DNA from: Diploptera punctata
Taxonomy: Eukaryota > Arthropoda > Insecta > Blattodea > Blaberidae
Direction: 5' to 3'
Length of the DNA stretch: 64,000 nucleotides
Assembly: GCA_030220185.1 (NCBI GenBank)
Contig: JASPKZ010003432.1
Coordinates: 2,468,501-2,532,500 of the forward strand
The position numbers were made by a program, and so were the translations under genes. The notes under the pieces were generated by a model. It was not told the origin of the DNA and did no database searches. It was given only the letters and a program-made list of their open reading frames with translations. This document shows, in pieces, positions 10,896-22,454 of this stretch. Numbering within the stretch: position 1 is the stretch's first letter; every line of letters starts with the position of its first letter.

Positions 10896-11071
10896 GTATG
10901 GAGGGGTGTATTTCTGTATGTACGTGTAGGGAGGGGGTGTATTTGTATATGTATGCATGAGTGTGAGTGTGTGTGTGTGTGTGTGTGGATGGAAGGATTT
11001 TTTGTGTATTTTTGTAGGTAAATTTTAATTGTACAAAGGGCTAAATTGTATAAATCGTTTCATGGGTGAGA

Positions 11072-11120
<49 letters not shown>

Positions 11121-11184
11121 TACATATTTATATCTGTTGATGTTCGGGTTTGTTTATATACTGTAGTAGTAGGCTCTCTCTCTC

Positions 11185-11263
<79 letters not shown>

Positions 11264-11394
11264 TTTTATATGATCGTCTCCATCGAGAGACACAGATAGA
11301 TGCATGGATGAGAGAGAATGTTTTATACGTTATTTTTATATTTAAAGTGTAGATGTGCGTGGGTATGTAAATACTGTAGACATATATGTATTTG

Positions 11395-11429
<35 letters not shown>

Positions 11430-11430
11430 T
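10896..11430. repeat. Compound microsatellite block
   Basis: In order: GT-rich sequence with (GT)n at about 10967-10988, (TA)n 11072-11103, (CA)n 11104-11120, (CT)n about 11174-11229 with one GCTC interruption, (TA)n 11230-11260, and (TA)n 11398-11423. Frames in this block code only for simple peptides. Confidence 0.9.
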
Positions 11431-11994
11431 TCAAATCATGGAACAGGAATATGCACATACGGAGGGAAGCAGGCCCATGCGCAATGTCATTGTAAATATA
11501 TTAATTTCCATAAAAAAAGAGTCAATACATTCCAACTACTACATAAAATAAGTTATTCATATGCACATAATTTGAATTTAAAATATGAATATTAATTTTT
11601 ACTTCGAAGTATCTGTAGTTTTATGAAATTAATTTTAAAGATGTTTTATGTTTGGAAAATCCCAGCTTACTGGTAGAACTACTTCCACTACAAACACCCA
11701 ATTTATATATTTACCTTTTTTTTTCTTCAGAAAAGTGACTGGCACGATTCTTGATGGGGTAGACATTTTTAAGCTGGCCTAACATTCTGATGGTACCATG
11801 TCCTTAAGATTCATTTAGCTTGTAAGGATTGTCTGCACATTAGGTGACAGCCTTAACTTCCTATTACTCTAAGATCTGTAGTGAGATCATTTCACTTTTA
11901 TCGAAACTTTAAAAAACATGGTATCTAAATGTTTTACATTGCATAGACCCTAAGTTTATCAGCTATTTAAATATAATATTAAATGTGTTGGCAA
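11431..11994. other. Unassigned AT-rich region
   Basis: No coding or repeat signal recognised. Confidence 0.35.
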
Positions 11995-12112
11995 TTCGTC
12001 CCGCGTCGTGATCGAGTGTCTGCGACTACCTTATTTTGTGCAGAGCTACAGGATGCACACTGGTTCGAGTCCCCATTGAGAAGTAAATTTTCCACGGAAT
12101 TTTGACCAGTAT
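11995..12112 (+). mobile_element. SINE S1, head fragment
   Basis: It matches the S1 head at 39569: 'gtcccgcgtcgtgatcgagt', 'gcagagctacaggatgca', B-box 'ctggttcgagtcccc', then 'gaagtaaattttcca'. The body is missing after 'gaccagtata', where (TA)n starts. Confidence 0.7.
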
Positions 12113-12439
12113 ATATATATAATTAGTTTAAAACAAAAACCTATAGGTATACATTGTAAGTTGAAAATTGTATATGTTATTTAAAAAATATATTATCATG
12201 GTCAAGCAATAATAAAGAAATGGTTGATGGAAAATTGATCAAGTTAATCATGATTGGAAACTAGAAATAAGAAAACAAGAGGATGTTAAAAAATGTTTAC
12301 AAGGGGTAAAAAAAAACTATGGAACCTAGAGACCCATAAGAGGGATATTGGAATTATAGGAATGGCATTTGGGCATCCGAAGACGAAGAGAGATGTTTTC
12401 ATCCGATTTATATAATTACAGTAGTATGCAATATGTATG
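12113..12439. other. Unassigned region, possible LINE debris
   Basis: Adenine-rich plus strand resembling decayed LINE coding sequence upstream of the next fragment, but no motif is secure. Confidence 0.3.
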
Positions 12440-12720
12440 TAATATTATAAATATCATAAGTGAAAAATGAAAACAACGAAGATGATATCTGTTAATTATA
12501 TACAAGAAAGACAATTAAGATGGCATGAACCTGTAATGCGAAGAAATAAGAATGAATACAGAAGTCATACTTTGGAATCCACCAGGAAAGAGTAAAAGAG
12601 AAAGATCTCTCTTACATGATAAAACATATGAAAAGAAATGCATAGGTGAGAGGTATTAAAGATTGAATAGTTTTGGAGCTGGTAGAAGATGATATATTTT
12701 GGTTGATGAAACCTGTCACC
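12440..12720 (+). pseudogene. LINE C-terminal relic (type uncertain)
   Basis: Around 12505-12600 the plus strand reads 'YIQERQLRWHEPVMRR', then a proline-lysine region 'gaatccaccaggaaagag' resembling the W-x-PPGK-x-(K/R)RGR block that ends several insect LINE proteins. Stops and frame changes throughout. Confidence 0.5.
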
Positions 12721-12734
12721 ATATATAAACATTA

Positions 12735-12752
12735 TATATATATATATATATT
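12735..12752. repeat. (TA)n microsatellite
   Basis: Nine TA units. Confidence 0.9.
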
Positions 12753-13189
12753 AGTAAATAATGTGGGGAAACATTCTTTCATAGGATTAGTAAATATGAA
12801 TCACATATATTACTGTCATAGTTTACAAATGACAGCAATTTGCATATCGGAAATTACAATTTGCAGTAAGACATAAATCAGAAGAAACGCAATGTAATAA
12901 AGAGTCTTGTATGATCTCACATAATGTTAGCATGAATGCTAAATGGAGCCGTGTTCAGTTCAACAGCCGTATAAGGGTCAAGGCCCCACCAGAATGCACG
13001 CTACAATACTTTAAACATTGGTTCATTTCTGGTAATCGATAAGATATTGCTCACGTGCCATATATAATGTACGGCTTGGTACCTTCTATTACATGTGACA
13101 TTTTTACTGTATGTTATTAGTGTTTTCTGGATATCATAAAAATTACACTTGTATGCACGAACATTTAAATGTAGAGTTTTTAACAAGTA
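12753..13189. other. Unassigned region
   Basis: No feature recognised. The 61-residue frame at 13001-13186 (-) shows no domain. Confidence 0.3.
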
Positions 13190-13785
13190 AGTAAAACAAA
13201 AGTAATGACTTTTGTGGAAGAAACACTCTGCGTGCAGAAATAATAATTACAGACGAAATTATTGAACAAGTATCCCATTTTAAATATTTAGGATGTGATA
13301 TCAGCTATGGATATGATAAAGATATTGAACATAAAACTTATCAATTTCAAGCTATTTGTGGCACAATAAAAAGAACATTGAATAATAAAGCCCATAAACA
13401 AACAAAACTAAAATTTTATAAAACAACGACAATCCCTGTCCTTTTGTATGGGAGTGAATCTTGGATTATCACAAGGCAGTAAAATCCAAGCAGCCGAGAT
13501 TAAATTTTTAAGAAGAGTAAAAGGATGCACTAGAATGGACCAGATAAGAAATGAGGATATCCGTGAAGAACTGCAGATTTACTCCATAAAAGAAAACATA
13601 TTTAACAACAAGATTCAGTGGAAAGAACATGTAGAAAGAATGGAAGAAAGTAGATGACCAAATAAAATCTTACATTATTTTCCGAGAGGAAGAAGATATG
13701 TCGGACGTACTTGGAAGAATGGTTTTAGATCTATTAGTGAAGTCGGAACAGGCAACTAATGCGTAAACCAGGAAGTGAAGAAGAA
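13190..13785 (+). pseudogene. LINE-B reverse transcriptase C-terminal fragment
   Basis: The frame starts inside the polymerase thumb with 'IIEQVSHFKYLGCDISY' (near 13260-13310), continues to 'LYGSESWI' near 13447 and then, after a frame change, 'IKFLRRVKGCTRMDQIRNED' near 13500 and 'EELQIYSIKENIFNN'. A stop follows at 'MEESR' (13655-13657). It ends in 'gaagtgaagaagaatg', the GAA-rich tail, next to the foldback element. It is a 5'-truncated dead copy; compare 19239-19571 and 55580-56290. Confidence 0.85.
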
Positions 13786-13794
13786 TGTTTTAAT

Positions 13795-15149
13795 GACTAT
13801 TTAACTCACGCCCCAAATGGCAGCCAATGACCAATCACGTTTCAATGAGTTCTGTTTACAACCAATGACAGTCGTGTTTCACCTCGCTCTTTATCGATAT
13901 ATCTTTATCAGCTCCTGGTTTTGTGATAAAGAAAGCTCCTCCTTTATAATATTCTGAATAGCTCAGAGCATTATTTTTCTCCAACAAATACATTGAATAT
14001 AGCAAATAATGAGCAGATTCCTTGATTTTACTGAGTTGTTTACTAGAAAATAAATGAATAACCTATAATGTTGATTATAATATACAGTTTGATGCGTTTC
14101 ACTATTTCTCCACTAGCGTGCATTCTTACAATATTGCGATCATATTTGGCAATAAAATGATCAAATTGCAGTGAATAAACATAACCTCACATTTCTGATT
14201 TGTTTTCAAACATCGTCGTTTGCATTAAATATGTACATATTTTAAAATACCGATAACTATAGTTAAATAATGATTTGTGAGTATACTGCTTAATTCTATT
14301 CGTTAAATAGTCCTTACAAATGCCACTCTTGATTTCCAAATTCTCTAGATAAATTCACTCCTCACTTCGTGAGTCGTGAATTTATCGGTAATTTGAAAAT
14401 CACTCGTGGCATTACTTATGAAAAATTATCATAAGTAATGCCACGAGTGATTTCCAAATTATCGATAAATTCACGACTCACGAAGTGAGGAGTGAATTTA
14501 TCTAGAGAATTTGGAAATCAAGAGTGGCATTTGTTAGGACTATTTAACGAATAAAATTAAGCTGTTTACTCACAAATCATTATTTAACTGTAGTTATTTC
14601 AAAATATTTATATATTTAATGCAAACGGCGATGTTTGAAAACAAATGAGAAACGATAGGTACGCTTCTACTGCTTCTTTTGTTTATCACTGCAACCAGAT
14701 CATACTATTTATTGCCAAAGGAACGCAATATTGTAAGAATGCTCTCTAGTGGAGAAAAAATGAAACATCAATCTGTATATTAATTCATTTCTGATGTCGT
14801 ATGATGTAAATATTACAATTATATTTTTCTGGATTATTACCTGGGAAAAAATACATTTAAGAAAGTGCAAACAGTGGTTTCTTTTTTTGGTGGTATAATA
14901 AATTGCTACAAATGTTGACATGTATGCACTATATATACAATCTGGTAGCCGTATTTCTTATAGGCTCAGTCACTGCAAAATAACGGTCAGACCTGTTCAG
15001 AATATTAAAAACGAGGAGCTTTGTTTAATATATGGTAATTATAACACTGATAAATATTTCGTGAAACACGACTCTGATTGGTTGTAAAACAGAAATCATT
15101 GAAACGTGATTGGTCATTGACTCCCATTTGGGGCATGAGTTAAATAGTC
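13795..15149. mobile_element. Foldback element F: giant inverted repeat
   Basis: The left arm (13795-14421) and right arm (14429-15149) are inverted copies of the same element, with a 7-nt loop 'aaaatta' (14422-14428). Each arm has a core bounded by GACTATTTAAC and GTTAAATAGTC (13795-14312 and 14538-15149) plus an inner roughly 95-bp block that is itself a hairpin ('ccacgagtgatttccaaatt' to 'gaatttggaaatcaagagtgg' around 'cacgaagtgag'). The inner 100 bp pair almost perfectly. No coding sequence. Single arms occur at 2356-3158 and 5285-5888. Confidence 0.85.
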
Positions 15150-15313
15150 AGTAAAAACGTATTAAAAATGTAATATAAATTGCTCTCGGGTAAAATTTTC
15201 AGATGCAGAACGTTGATGCTAACGTTCACCCCTGAAACCATCAGCACATTGTTATTATATTCTCTGGTCATACTGCGCGTTGCATACTATCAGAGTCCGG
15301 TGCTAGAAGTCAA
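15150..15313. other. Spacer before the tandem array
   Basis: Unique sequence within the window, containing 'gtcatactgcgcgttgcata'. No coding or repeat match. Confidence 0.35.
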
Positions 15314-16629
15314 TTTTGGGTTTAGATATCATTGGGATCAGCTAACCTGAAAATTATGGGTTTCGATTATTTTAAGTGTTACCTCCCTCTTGATCCTCTC
15401 CTAGAGGCTATTGAGGTCTCTTACCTCTTATCACATATTTCTTTTTCCAGATTGTAAGTTACATGTGTATCAAGTTTGATTGAAACTGCTCCAGGCGTTG
15501 TAGAGTTATTGTGGAATATTTATGGGTAAAAAGTGGAGAAATTTACATTTTTCTTTAGGTTAAATGTCACGAATTATTTTGGGTTTAGATATCATTGGGA
15601 TCAGCTAACCTGAATATTATGGGTTTCGATTATTTTAAGTGTTACCTCCCTCTTGATCATCTCCTAGAGGCTATTGAGGTCTCTTACCTCTTATCACATA
15701 TTTCTTTTTCCAGATTGTAAGTTACATGTGTATCAAATTTGATTGAAACTGCTCCAGGCGTTGTAGAGTTATTGTGTAATATTTATGGGTAAAAAGTGGA
15801 GAAATTTACATTTTTCTTTAGGTTAAATGTCACGAATTATTTTGGGTTTAGATATCATTGGGATCAGCTAACCTGAAAATTATGGGTTTCGATTATTTTA
15901 AGTGTTACCTCCCTTTTGATCCTCTCCTAGAGGCTATTGAGGTCTCTTATCTCTTATCACATATTTCTTTTTCCAGATTGTAAGTTACATGTGTATCAAG
16001 TTTGATTGAAACTGCTCCAGGCGTTGTAGAGTTATTGTGTAATATTTATGGGTAAAAAGTGGAGAAATTTACATTTTTCTTTAGGTTAAATGTCACGAAT
16101 TATTTTGGGTTTAGATATCATTGGGATCAGCTAACCTGAAAATTATGGGTTTCGATTATTTTAAGTGTTACCTCCCTCTTGATCCTCTCCTAGAGGCTAT
16201 TGAGGTCTCTTACCTCTTATCACATATTTATTTTTCCAGATTGTAAGTTACATGTGTATCAAGTTTGATTGAAACTGCTCCAGGCGTTGTAGAGTTATTG
16301 TGTAATATTTATGGGTAAAAAGTGGAGAAATTTACATTTTTCTTTAGGTTAAATGCCACGAATTATTTTGGGTTTAGATATCATTGGGATCAGCTAACCT
16401 GAAAATTATGGGTTTCGATTATTTTAAGTGTTACCTCCCTCTTGATCCTCTCCTAGAGGCTATTGAGGTCTCTTACCTCTTATCACATATTTATTTTTCC
16501 AGATTGTAAGTTACATGTGTATCAAGTTTGATTGAAACTGCTCCAGGCGTTGTAGAGTTATTGTGTAATATTTATGGGTAAAAAGTGGAGAAATTTACAT
16601 TTTTCTTTAGGTTAAATGTCGACGAATTA
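15314..16629 (+). repeat. Tandem array, five 263-bp repeats
   Basis: The anchor 'gggtttagatatcattggga' recurs at 15318, 15581, 15844, 16107 and 16370, exactly 263 bp apart each time. Units differ by only a few substitutions (for example 'gatcat' for 'gatcct' in unit 2, 'atttat' for 'atttct' in units 4 and 5). Each contains 'gaaactgctccaggcgttgt'. No open frame. A diverged single relative lies at 18240-18420. Confidence 0.95.
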
Positions 16630-16634
16630 TACTA

Positions 16635-17413
16635 CAGTAAAAGCTCATTCGCGGGGGATATGTTCCGTAAATATGCCGCGAATACAGAAACCGTGAATAT
16701 GGAATGGTAATTTGTATGTGTATATAGGGGATACGTTCCAAGGTTCCAAAATCAAATAAAAATTACTAAAATAAAATCAATTTAATGAGAGATTTGGAGC
16801 AATTTCTATTAATATAATTCCTTATTTTATTTTCGGATTTCTTGATGAATCGTAAGTTGATTATTGATATTGAAACAGTGTATTATGGATGGAAACAACT
16901 CGCCAACGAGTAAACGGCCAAGCATTTCTATTTTACTCAAAGCGGCAACATTACTTTTTTCCGCTTCAGAACTATTTTGTTTTTTTTCACTCGACATTAT
17001 AAACTGGGAACAAAGGCGAAGATACGCGTATTATTCAATCAAAATTATTGGAACGAATGATAAGCTGAAGCAATAAAACACCGATCTGGCAAGGGCGGCA
17101 TTTATCAAAGGACGTAGCGGCACGGGAATTACGGCGGCGGCCGCTTTTAACAACGAACTTTAGGCTTAGTGAGAATACGGTTTGTTTTACTTTCATATTT
17201 ATTTGTCCATTTGGTTTGAATCACTCTTCGTAAAAGTCACCTTGGCACGTGCCTGCAGTAAAAAAATAGCCGATGCGTTAATAAAGGATACCTATTCCTT
17301 CTAATATACCGATTGGATCCGCGAATCAAGAATTTTTTAGCCGCGAACACATTAACTGTGTCGTAATGTTTTAACCCGCGAATAAGGGAACCGTAAATAA
17401 GGAGCTTTTACTG
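16635..17413. mobile_element. pogo/Tigger-like MITE
   Basis: The 779-bp element is flanked by TA (16633-16634 and 17414-17415) and has inverted ends: left 'cagtaaaagctcattcgcgg', right 'ggagcttttactg' preceded by 'cgcgaataaggg'. The CAGTAAAAGCTC start and TA target fit pogo/Tigger. The interior shows no transposase; the 70-residue frame at 16864 has no recognisable domain. It sits 5 bp after the tandem array. Confidence 0.8.
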
Positions 17414-17479
17414 TATTTTCATTCGTTCAGTAAACACCGGCAAGAGAGTGCTGTCTTACAATGTGACTTCATCATTCCA

Positions 17480-17675
17480 TTATCAGCCTAGGTGGTCGAG
17501 GATTTAAGTTCCTTAGCTCTATTTCTGAGGGCCGGAAGTTTAAACCGGGCGGGATCAATGGATTTTTTAGGATGGAAAAATCTAAGGACAAGTCTTCCGG
17601 GAAGAACTTTAGGTCATGAGTCTCGAGTCTGAAGATTTTCGTGATCGCAAAAGAATCTCAAGCTTAAATTATTGC
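17480..17675 (+). mobile_element. SINE S4
   Basis: Complement of the S4 copy at 44690: tRNA-like start 'cctaggtggtcgaggattta', weak B-box 'agtttaaaccgggc', then 'ggattttttaggatgg', 'cttccgggaagaacttta' and 'gagtctgaagattttcgtga'. Diverged. Confidence 0.65.
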
Positions 17676-17892
17676 CTCAACCACTATGCGTCACTTGCTG
17701 ACAGCTGTAGGGAAATAAGCGTAAATAAATTTGTTTAGCTAAGTAAATCCCGATATGAAGCACCCTTGACTCCACTTGGGAATGTACGGATATAGGCTTG
17801 ATTACTCTATTAAATGCCTTAACTCGAAATATTAAAATTATAAAATTATATGCCTTGTAGGACGTAACCAACTTGTAAAAGTATTAATTTTC

Positions 17893-17926
17893 TGTAGGCC
17901 TTTCGGGAAGTCCCATCATCAACAGA
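17893..17926 (-). other. Hammerhead-like motif, lone arm
   Basis: The complement reads 'gttgatgatgggacttcccg' followed by 'aaaggcctac': TTGATGA, an extra T, stem GGGA/TCCC and then GAAA. It is the same motif as in the palindrome at 60184-60546, but here no inverted partner is present. Confidence 0.45.
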
Positions 17927-18239
17927 AGGTAGGTCTCTGGTCACTGATTCTGGTTGAAGTACTTGGTTGAGTTTTGCCATGCTTTTTATTAATGTTTACT
18001 CTAAACTCATAGTCTATAAATGCCGGAATTAATTCGTAATACGGTATCGTTATGATATCCTAGCATCCCGGAAGGTGAAATAGGGTTCGCATTGTTTGGA
18101 GATTTAATAATAGAGTTAATTAAAAAATTTACTCAAATGTTAACTCATTCGACTTCTAGTTGATACAGAACGTCATTTGTTAGTTCCTAGAATAGCGCAT
18201 TTTTGTGAAGTCGCACTCTCCAAAGCGTGCAAACGCACA
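17927..18239. other. Unassigned spacer
   Basis: No coding or repeat match. Confidence 0.3.
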
Positions 18240-18420
18240 TTTCTCCCCCTAGGCAAATTTAGATTATTTTTATATCTTTCCCCCGTCTCAATCATATAAG
18301 GGCTCTGAGTCTCTTACCCCTTATATATTTTTTCACATTGGGAATAATATGTGTACCAAATTTGGTTGAATTGCTCCAGGGGTTCCACAGTTATGCTGGA
18401 ATAGGGATCGTAATATCGTA
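18240..18420 (+). repeat. Diverged single copy related to the 263-bp repeat
   Basis: It shares the order of landmarks of the array unit: 'gggctctgagtctcttaccc', 'cttatatatttt', 'tgtgtaccaaatttggttga' and 'attgctccagggg', with about a third of positions changed. This points to the array being amplified from a dispersed element. Confidence 0.65.
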
Positions 18421-18429
18421 ACTAACCAA

Positions 18430-18550
18430 CTAACTCAATGACACTATCGAACCCGTAGGTTTATGGCCGCGTGGACATATGCTCTCATGCATCTTACCCT
18501 GAGCCAACATGCTCCAACCATCCACTGTATAATTTACTTACCTCAAATCA
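18430..18550 (-). pseudogene. LINE-A 3' end fragment
   Basis: The minus strand gives the last 35-40 codons of LINE-A and the diagnostic 3' end 'cctacgggttcgatagtgtc' followed by a GTTA-type tail (18420-18435). Confidence 0.75.
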
Positions 18551-18559
18551 TAGTTTTTC

Positions 18560-19640
18560 CTCATCAAACCAATTCTTATTTTGCCTCTTTTTTAAATAAA
18601 CTTATGCTTTCTGATGCTGATAATTTAATAGTATCTCTTATAGTCTCCCATTCTTTATTTAAATCGGTTTCTTCTTTAGTTGCCAATTTTTCATCTAAAC
18701 ATTCCAGTATTTCAAATCTATTAGCAATTTTGATATGATATTCTTTCTGCAGTTCATTATTTTGCAAGTTTTTTAATTCAAAATTTTCAAAATCATCTTT
18801 AGCGTTTGTTACTCTCATGAACGACAGATGTTCTCTGATTTTCGCCCTGATCAGATGATGATCCGAACTGCGATCCAACCCTCTAAACTGATCTATCGTC
18901 AATAGTTCTTCTGTATCAGCTTTTATCTAATAATATATTATCTATTTGGTTTAGAGTTTCACCACCTGGAGACGTTCAGGTATATTATTATGAATATCCT
19001 TACACTTGAATGTTGTGCTCTTAACAATACATTTTTTTAATGTGGAAAAGGTGACTATTCTAACATCATTGTCGTTATTATCTTCATGAAGACTGAATTT
19101 GCCTATTGTTGACCTCAATATATCTTCCCGTACCATTTTTACATTAAAATCTCCTAAGACAATTTTCATATATCATGAGAATAGTCTCACGAGAATATAG
19201 ATTCATTCTAATTCTTAATAGAACTCATCCTTGATCTTCTTCTTCTTCTACTACAAGGTTTAGGCTATGCAGCATGTTCCGGCGAAGTTAAAAGTGGAGT
19301 CCATCTTCTACGTGGTCGGCCAACATCTCTTGTTCCTCTGGGATTATACAGGAAGGTTCTTTTTGGTATTCTTTCGTTGTTCATTCTCATTAAGTGTTCT
19401 GTCCATTTATTGTTATTTTCGCTGATTTTATCTTCAATTTTATATATATTTAATTCTTTTCGTATAGTTTCATTCCTTATTCTATCCGCTCTTGTGCATC
19501 CTTTCACATTACGTAAAAACAGCATTTCCGCAGTCTGTATCCTGCTTTTATCCCTTGATTTCATTATCCAATCATCCTTGATCTTACCGTTCTTATCTTC
19601 TGTGGAACCATGTACATTTACGATTACAAAATCATGTCGT
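18560..19640 (-). pseudogene. LINE-B endonuclease domain, interrupted by nested insertion
   Basis: Minus strand, from high to low coordinate: 'VNVHGSTEDKNGKIKDDW' (about 19625-19570), then after the insertion 'IKDEFY' and 'MKIVLGDFNVKM' (about 19169), a classic APE-type endonuclease motif GDFN, and 'LDRSSDHHLIRAKIREHL' (about 18875), containing the catalytic SDH motif. The linker 'FENFELKNLQNNELQKEY' leads toward the polymerase, which is absent. Stops and frame changes show decay. The endonuclease would nick target DNA for reverse transcription. Confidence 0.85.
19239..19571 (-). mobile_element. LINE-B 3' piece inserted in LINE-B, with 14-bp target duplication
   Basis: This 333-bp segment encodes only the C-terminus ('AEMLFLRNVKGCTRADRIRN', 'RELxIYKIEDKI', 'GRPRRRW') and ends in a GAA tail 'tagaagaagaag' on the minus strand. 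It is bounded by the identical 14-mer TCATCCTTGATCTT at 19225-19238 and 19572-19585. The host endonuclease reading resumes on the other side. It is therefore a 5'-truncated insertion made by target-primed reverse transcription. Confidence 0.85.
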
Positions 19641-21785
19641 TTACCCTATAGAATTACTGTATGTATGGTATCCTATCGCTGATCGATAGCTGATAGCTGA
19701 GAGGATCCTCCTTCGTACTTAAAAACCCGTTCCGAATTCTGGTCTCGCTGCACCCCCACAGTACAATATAAAGATTCCTGATTCATGACTGTTCTCCTGG
19801 CCGTGCAATTTCCTGTTAAGCCATTACTCCAAGGATGACGTTATTATAATTCATTAGCATATTCCTACCCAGGTTTCAAATTTATATGTTGCGCATTATA
19901 CAAATCACCACTTTTTGAGTTTGTTAAACACGGTTTTGAGTTACATATATGGTAATAGCATATTTGGCCCATTTTTATAAAATAACATGTTTTAACAAAA
20001 TAGTGCCTGTATGTTATATTTATAAGATTTTCGATTTTTTTCCCTTTTCGACGTTAATGTTCTCCCAAACATCTTTTGTTTTATGTTTTATGGGAATATA
20101 ATGATTTTCTTTTGTTGACTGTTAACGACGAACAAATCGAGTAGTTTTATAACAGTATAATTATAAGAGATATTTAGGAAACAAGTTACAAAAGTTAAGC
20201 TTTTTAGTAACGAGAGGCGGTCAAATAAAAAACACGATCGAAAATAGTTTTTTTAAGACTTACGAGTTACTGAAGCATATTATGTAACGTGAATTCTACA
20301 ATATCTACATTTCGTGTATTCAACGGAAATTCTATTAATAAGCCAGGAAATAAATTTCTATAATTTATATTTTATTCGACTCGATCAAAGCCTACTTGAT
20401 TCTTTATATGATCGATTTAAATTTAACAAACCTTAGCTCTAATTTGATTCACAATCAAGTTTTTCTAAGTCCAGTTAAAAAATAAATATCGTAATACGTA
20501 CATTTATCTACTACTATAACAATCAGTAACGCTTTAGCTCTTAGTTAAGTAGGCAAAAAAACCCTATACTCTATAATGCAACAAAACACAAAACATGCTA
20601 TCAAAACTTAAAAACTTAAACGTAAAATACACTTTAATGATGATTTCGTATAACTACATAAATAAACTTTCCTTGTCTTTTCTGGAAGTGTATTAGGCCT
20701 AATAGTTGCATCTTGAACTGCTTTTAAATTTTTTCATGATGAACTGTGAAAATCACGTTCTCCGGTCATTTTTATTTTAAATCCACATATGAAACTAGCA
20801 TCCAAAATTGCAGAATATAACAACAATGTTAGATGATTAATCGTGTTTTTTTTGTTTTTTTTTCCATAGCCCACATTACTCTTTCTCTAAACATATTTTC
20901 CCAATAAATACATTTCATTAAATTGATTAAATGTACAACATATACTAAAATACTGTGAACGTAGATAAAATATTGTAGACAACACACTTCAAAATTACGT
21001 TTAGTAATAGTCGTCTAAATAAATATTCTACGTGAGCGTGGTTAAGTTTTTTTTTAAATCAGCGTTTTATGTTCTTTTGTGTTTTGTGGGAATATAATGA
21101 TTTGCTTCTGTTGGCTATTGAAGGTGAATTAATCAAACAGTTTGATAACAATGCGAGTTGTATATAATAGATTTAAAACCGTGGTCCTTGCTTAGTTGCG
21201 ATTGACTTTAATTTATGTTAGATGTTTTGGTCATAAAATGCACTTAGGCTCTAATTAGTAAATTGGGCTTTTGTACCTACATAATCCTAAAACTTGGATT
21301 GAAAGAAGCTGATATGACGCTAAATATCATAGACTTGCTTATAAGTTACATGTACAGTGTGTACGAATTGATCACAATGTGTGAGTCATGCAGTCAGTGT
21401 AGGAAGACATGCACCGTGTGGTAAATAAGCCATGTTTAGAGATGGTAAGTGGGAAGACTGGATTGTCCACACAGTTCCTTTTACGTTCAGCTTGTAAATT
21501 ATAACCTAATTCTCGTTCTTGCATTTGACAAGCGTAACATGTGTTTTATGTATCATATCTTACATTAACCCACTTTTTAATGTCTTCTTTTTTTATAATA
21601 GAATTAGCTACAGTGGCGATCGTAGGTTATTATTGCTTTATTTGTTCTGTAAGTACGGGTTTCTTTCTGTCGCCCTAGAAATATTTTTTTTTATAGGTTA
21701 TGTGTTGGAGATTTGACTTGACAAAGAGTGGTATTCCATGGAACGGGGATGATTTGGTTGTATTGTAGAATTACCATATTGTTTA
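19641..21785. other. Long unassigned AT-rich region with a diverged direct repeat
   Basis: No gene or transposon motif seen. Two stretches are similar: 20075-20160 and 21066-21150 ('ttttatgggaatataatgat' versus 'ttttgtgggaatataatgat', both followed by 'tt-cttytgttg-ctrtt'). They may be ends of an unidentified element about 1 kb long. Confidence 0.4.
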
Positions 21786-21789
21786 AAAA

Positions 21790-21794
21790 TATTA

Positions 21795-21827
<33 letters not shown>

Positions 21828-21828
21828 G
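21790..21828. repeat. (TTA)n microsatellite
   Basis: About 12 units. Confidence 0.95.
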
Positions 21829-21837
21829 CGAGGCAGT

Positions 21838-22010
21838 TAATTATTCAAGCGTCCACTAGGTAGGCCAATAATGAGGTGGGAGAATAATATTAATCATGAA
21901 TTGAGGGAGGTGAATTGTACATGGAATTATCGGAAAACATAGATAAGAATAGGAATGTATGGAGAGCTTATGTTCGCCGTGAAACTCCGGTGAGTGAGTT
22001 AGTAAATATT
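21838..22010 (+). pseudogene. LINE-A 3' end fragment
   Basis: Plus-strand match to the final block: 'GRPIMRWENNIN', 'LREVNCTWN', 'RNVWRAYVR', then 'gtgagtgagttagtaaa' as tail. The codons around the usual MNLRVR end are partly deleted. Confidence 0.8.
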
Positions 22011-22239
22011 CAAAACGTCAAATTCAGTCGTTTTTCTATAACAATCACCAAGATTGACCTAAATATTTTAATTATACTTTTCATATAATAATGTCAATCT
22101 TATTTTACAAATTTATTTGCATTTGAGAAACTGAATTGGATCATCAATATTTTTTTACTAAATAGGCCCTACATTAACAGTCTATATCTTTCATTGTGTT
22201 TTCATCAAGTTAAAATTTTTGTTGACATTGTCGTAATGT

Positions 22240-22412
22240 TGTTAGACCAAGAATGAGGCGGGAGAACAACATTAACTATGATTTGAGGGAAGTAGATTAT
22301 ACAGGGAATGATTGGAAAGCATTAGCTCAGGATAGGGATGTATGGAGAGCTTATATCCGCGCGGCCATGAACCTGCGGGTTCGATAGTGCCAGTGAGTAA
22401 GTAAGTAAGTAT
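22240..22412 (+). pseudogene. LINE-A 3' end fragment, well preserved
   Basis: The block 'RPRMRRENNINYDLREVDYT', 'DWKALAQDRDVWRAYIRAAM', 'NLRVR' is intact, followed by 'gatagtgccagtgagtaagtaagtaagt'-type tail. Only 170 bp are present, so this is an extreme 5' truncation. Close to the 10400-10625 copy, hence relatively young. Confidence 0.85.
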
Positions 22413-22454
22413 TGACGTAATGTACAGATAGGGCCTATGGCAACATTTATTTAT

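Noticed and set aside
13001..13186. 61-codon frame as a small gene
   Set aside because: No domain, no context, length expected by chance in AT-rich DNA.
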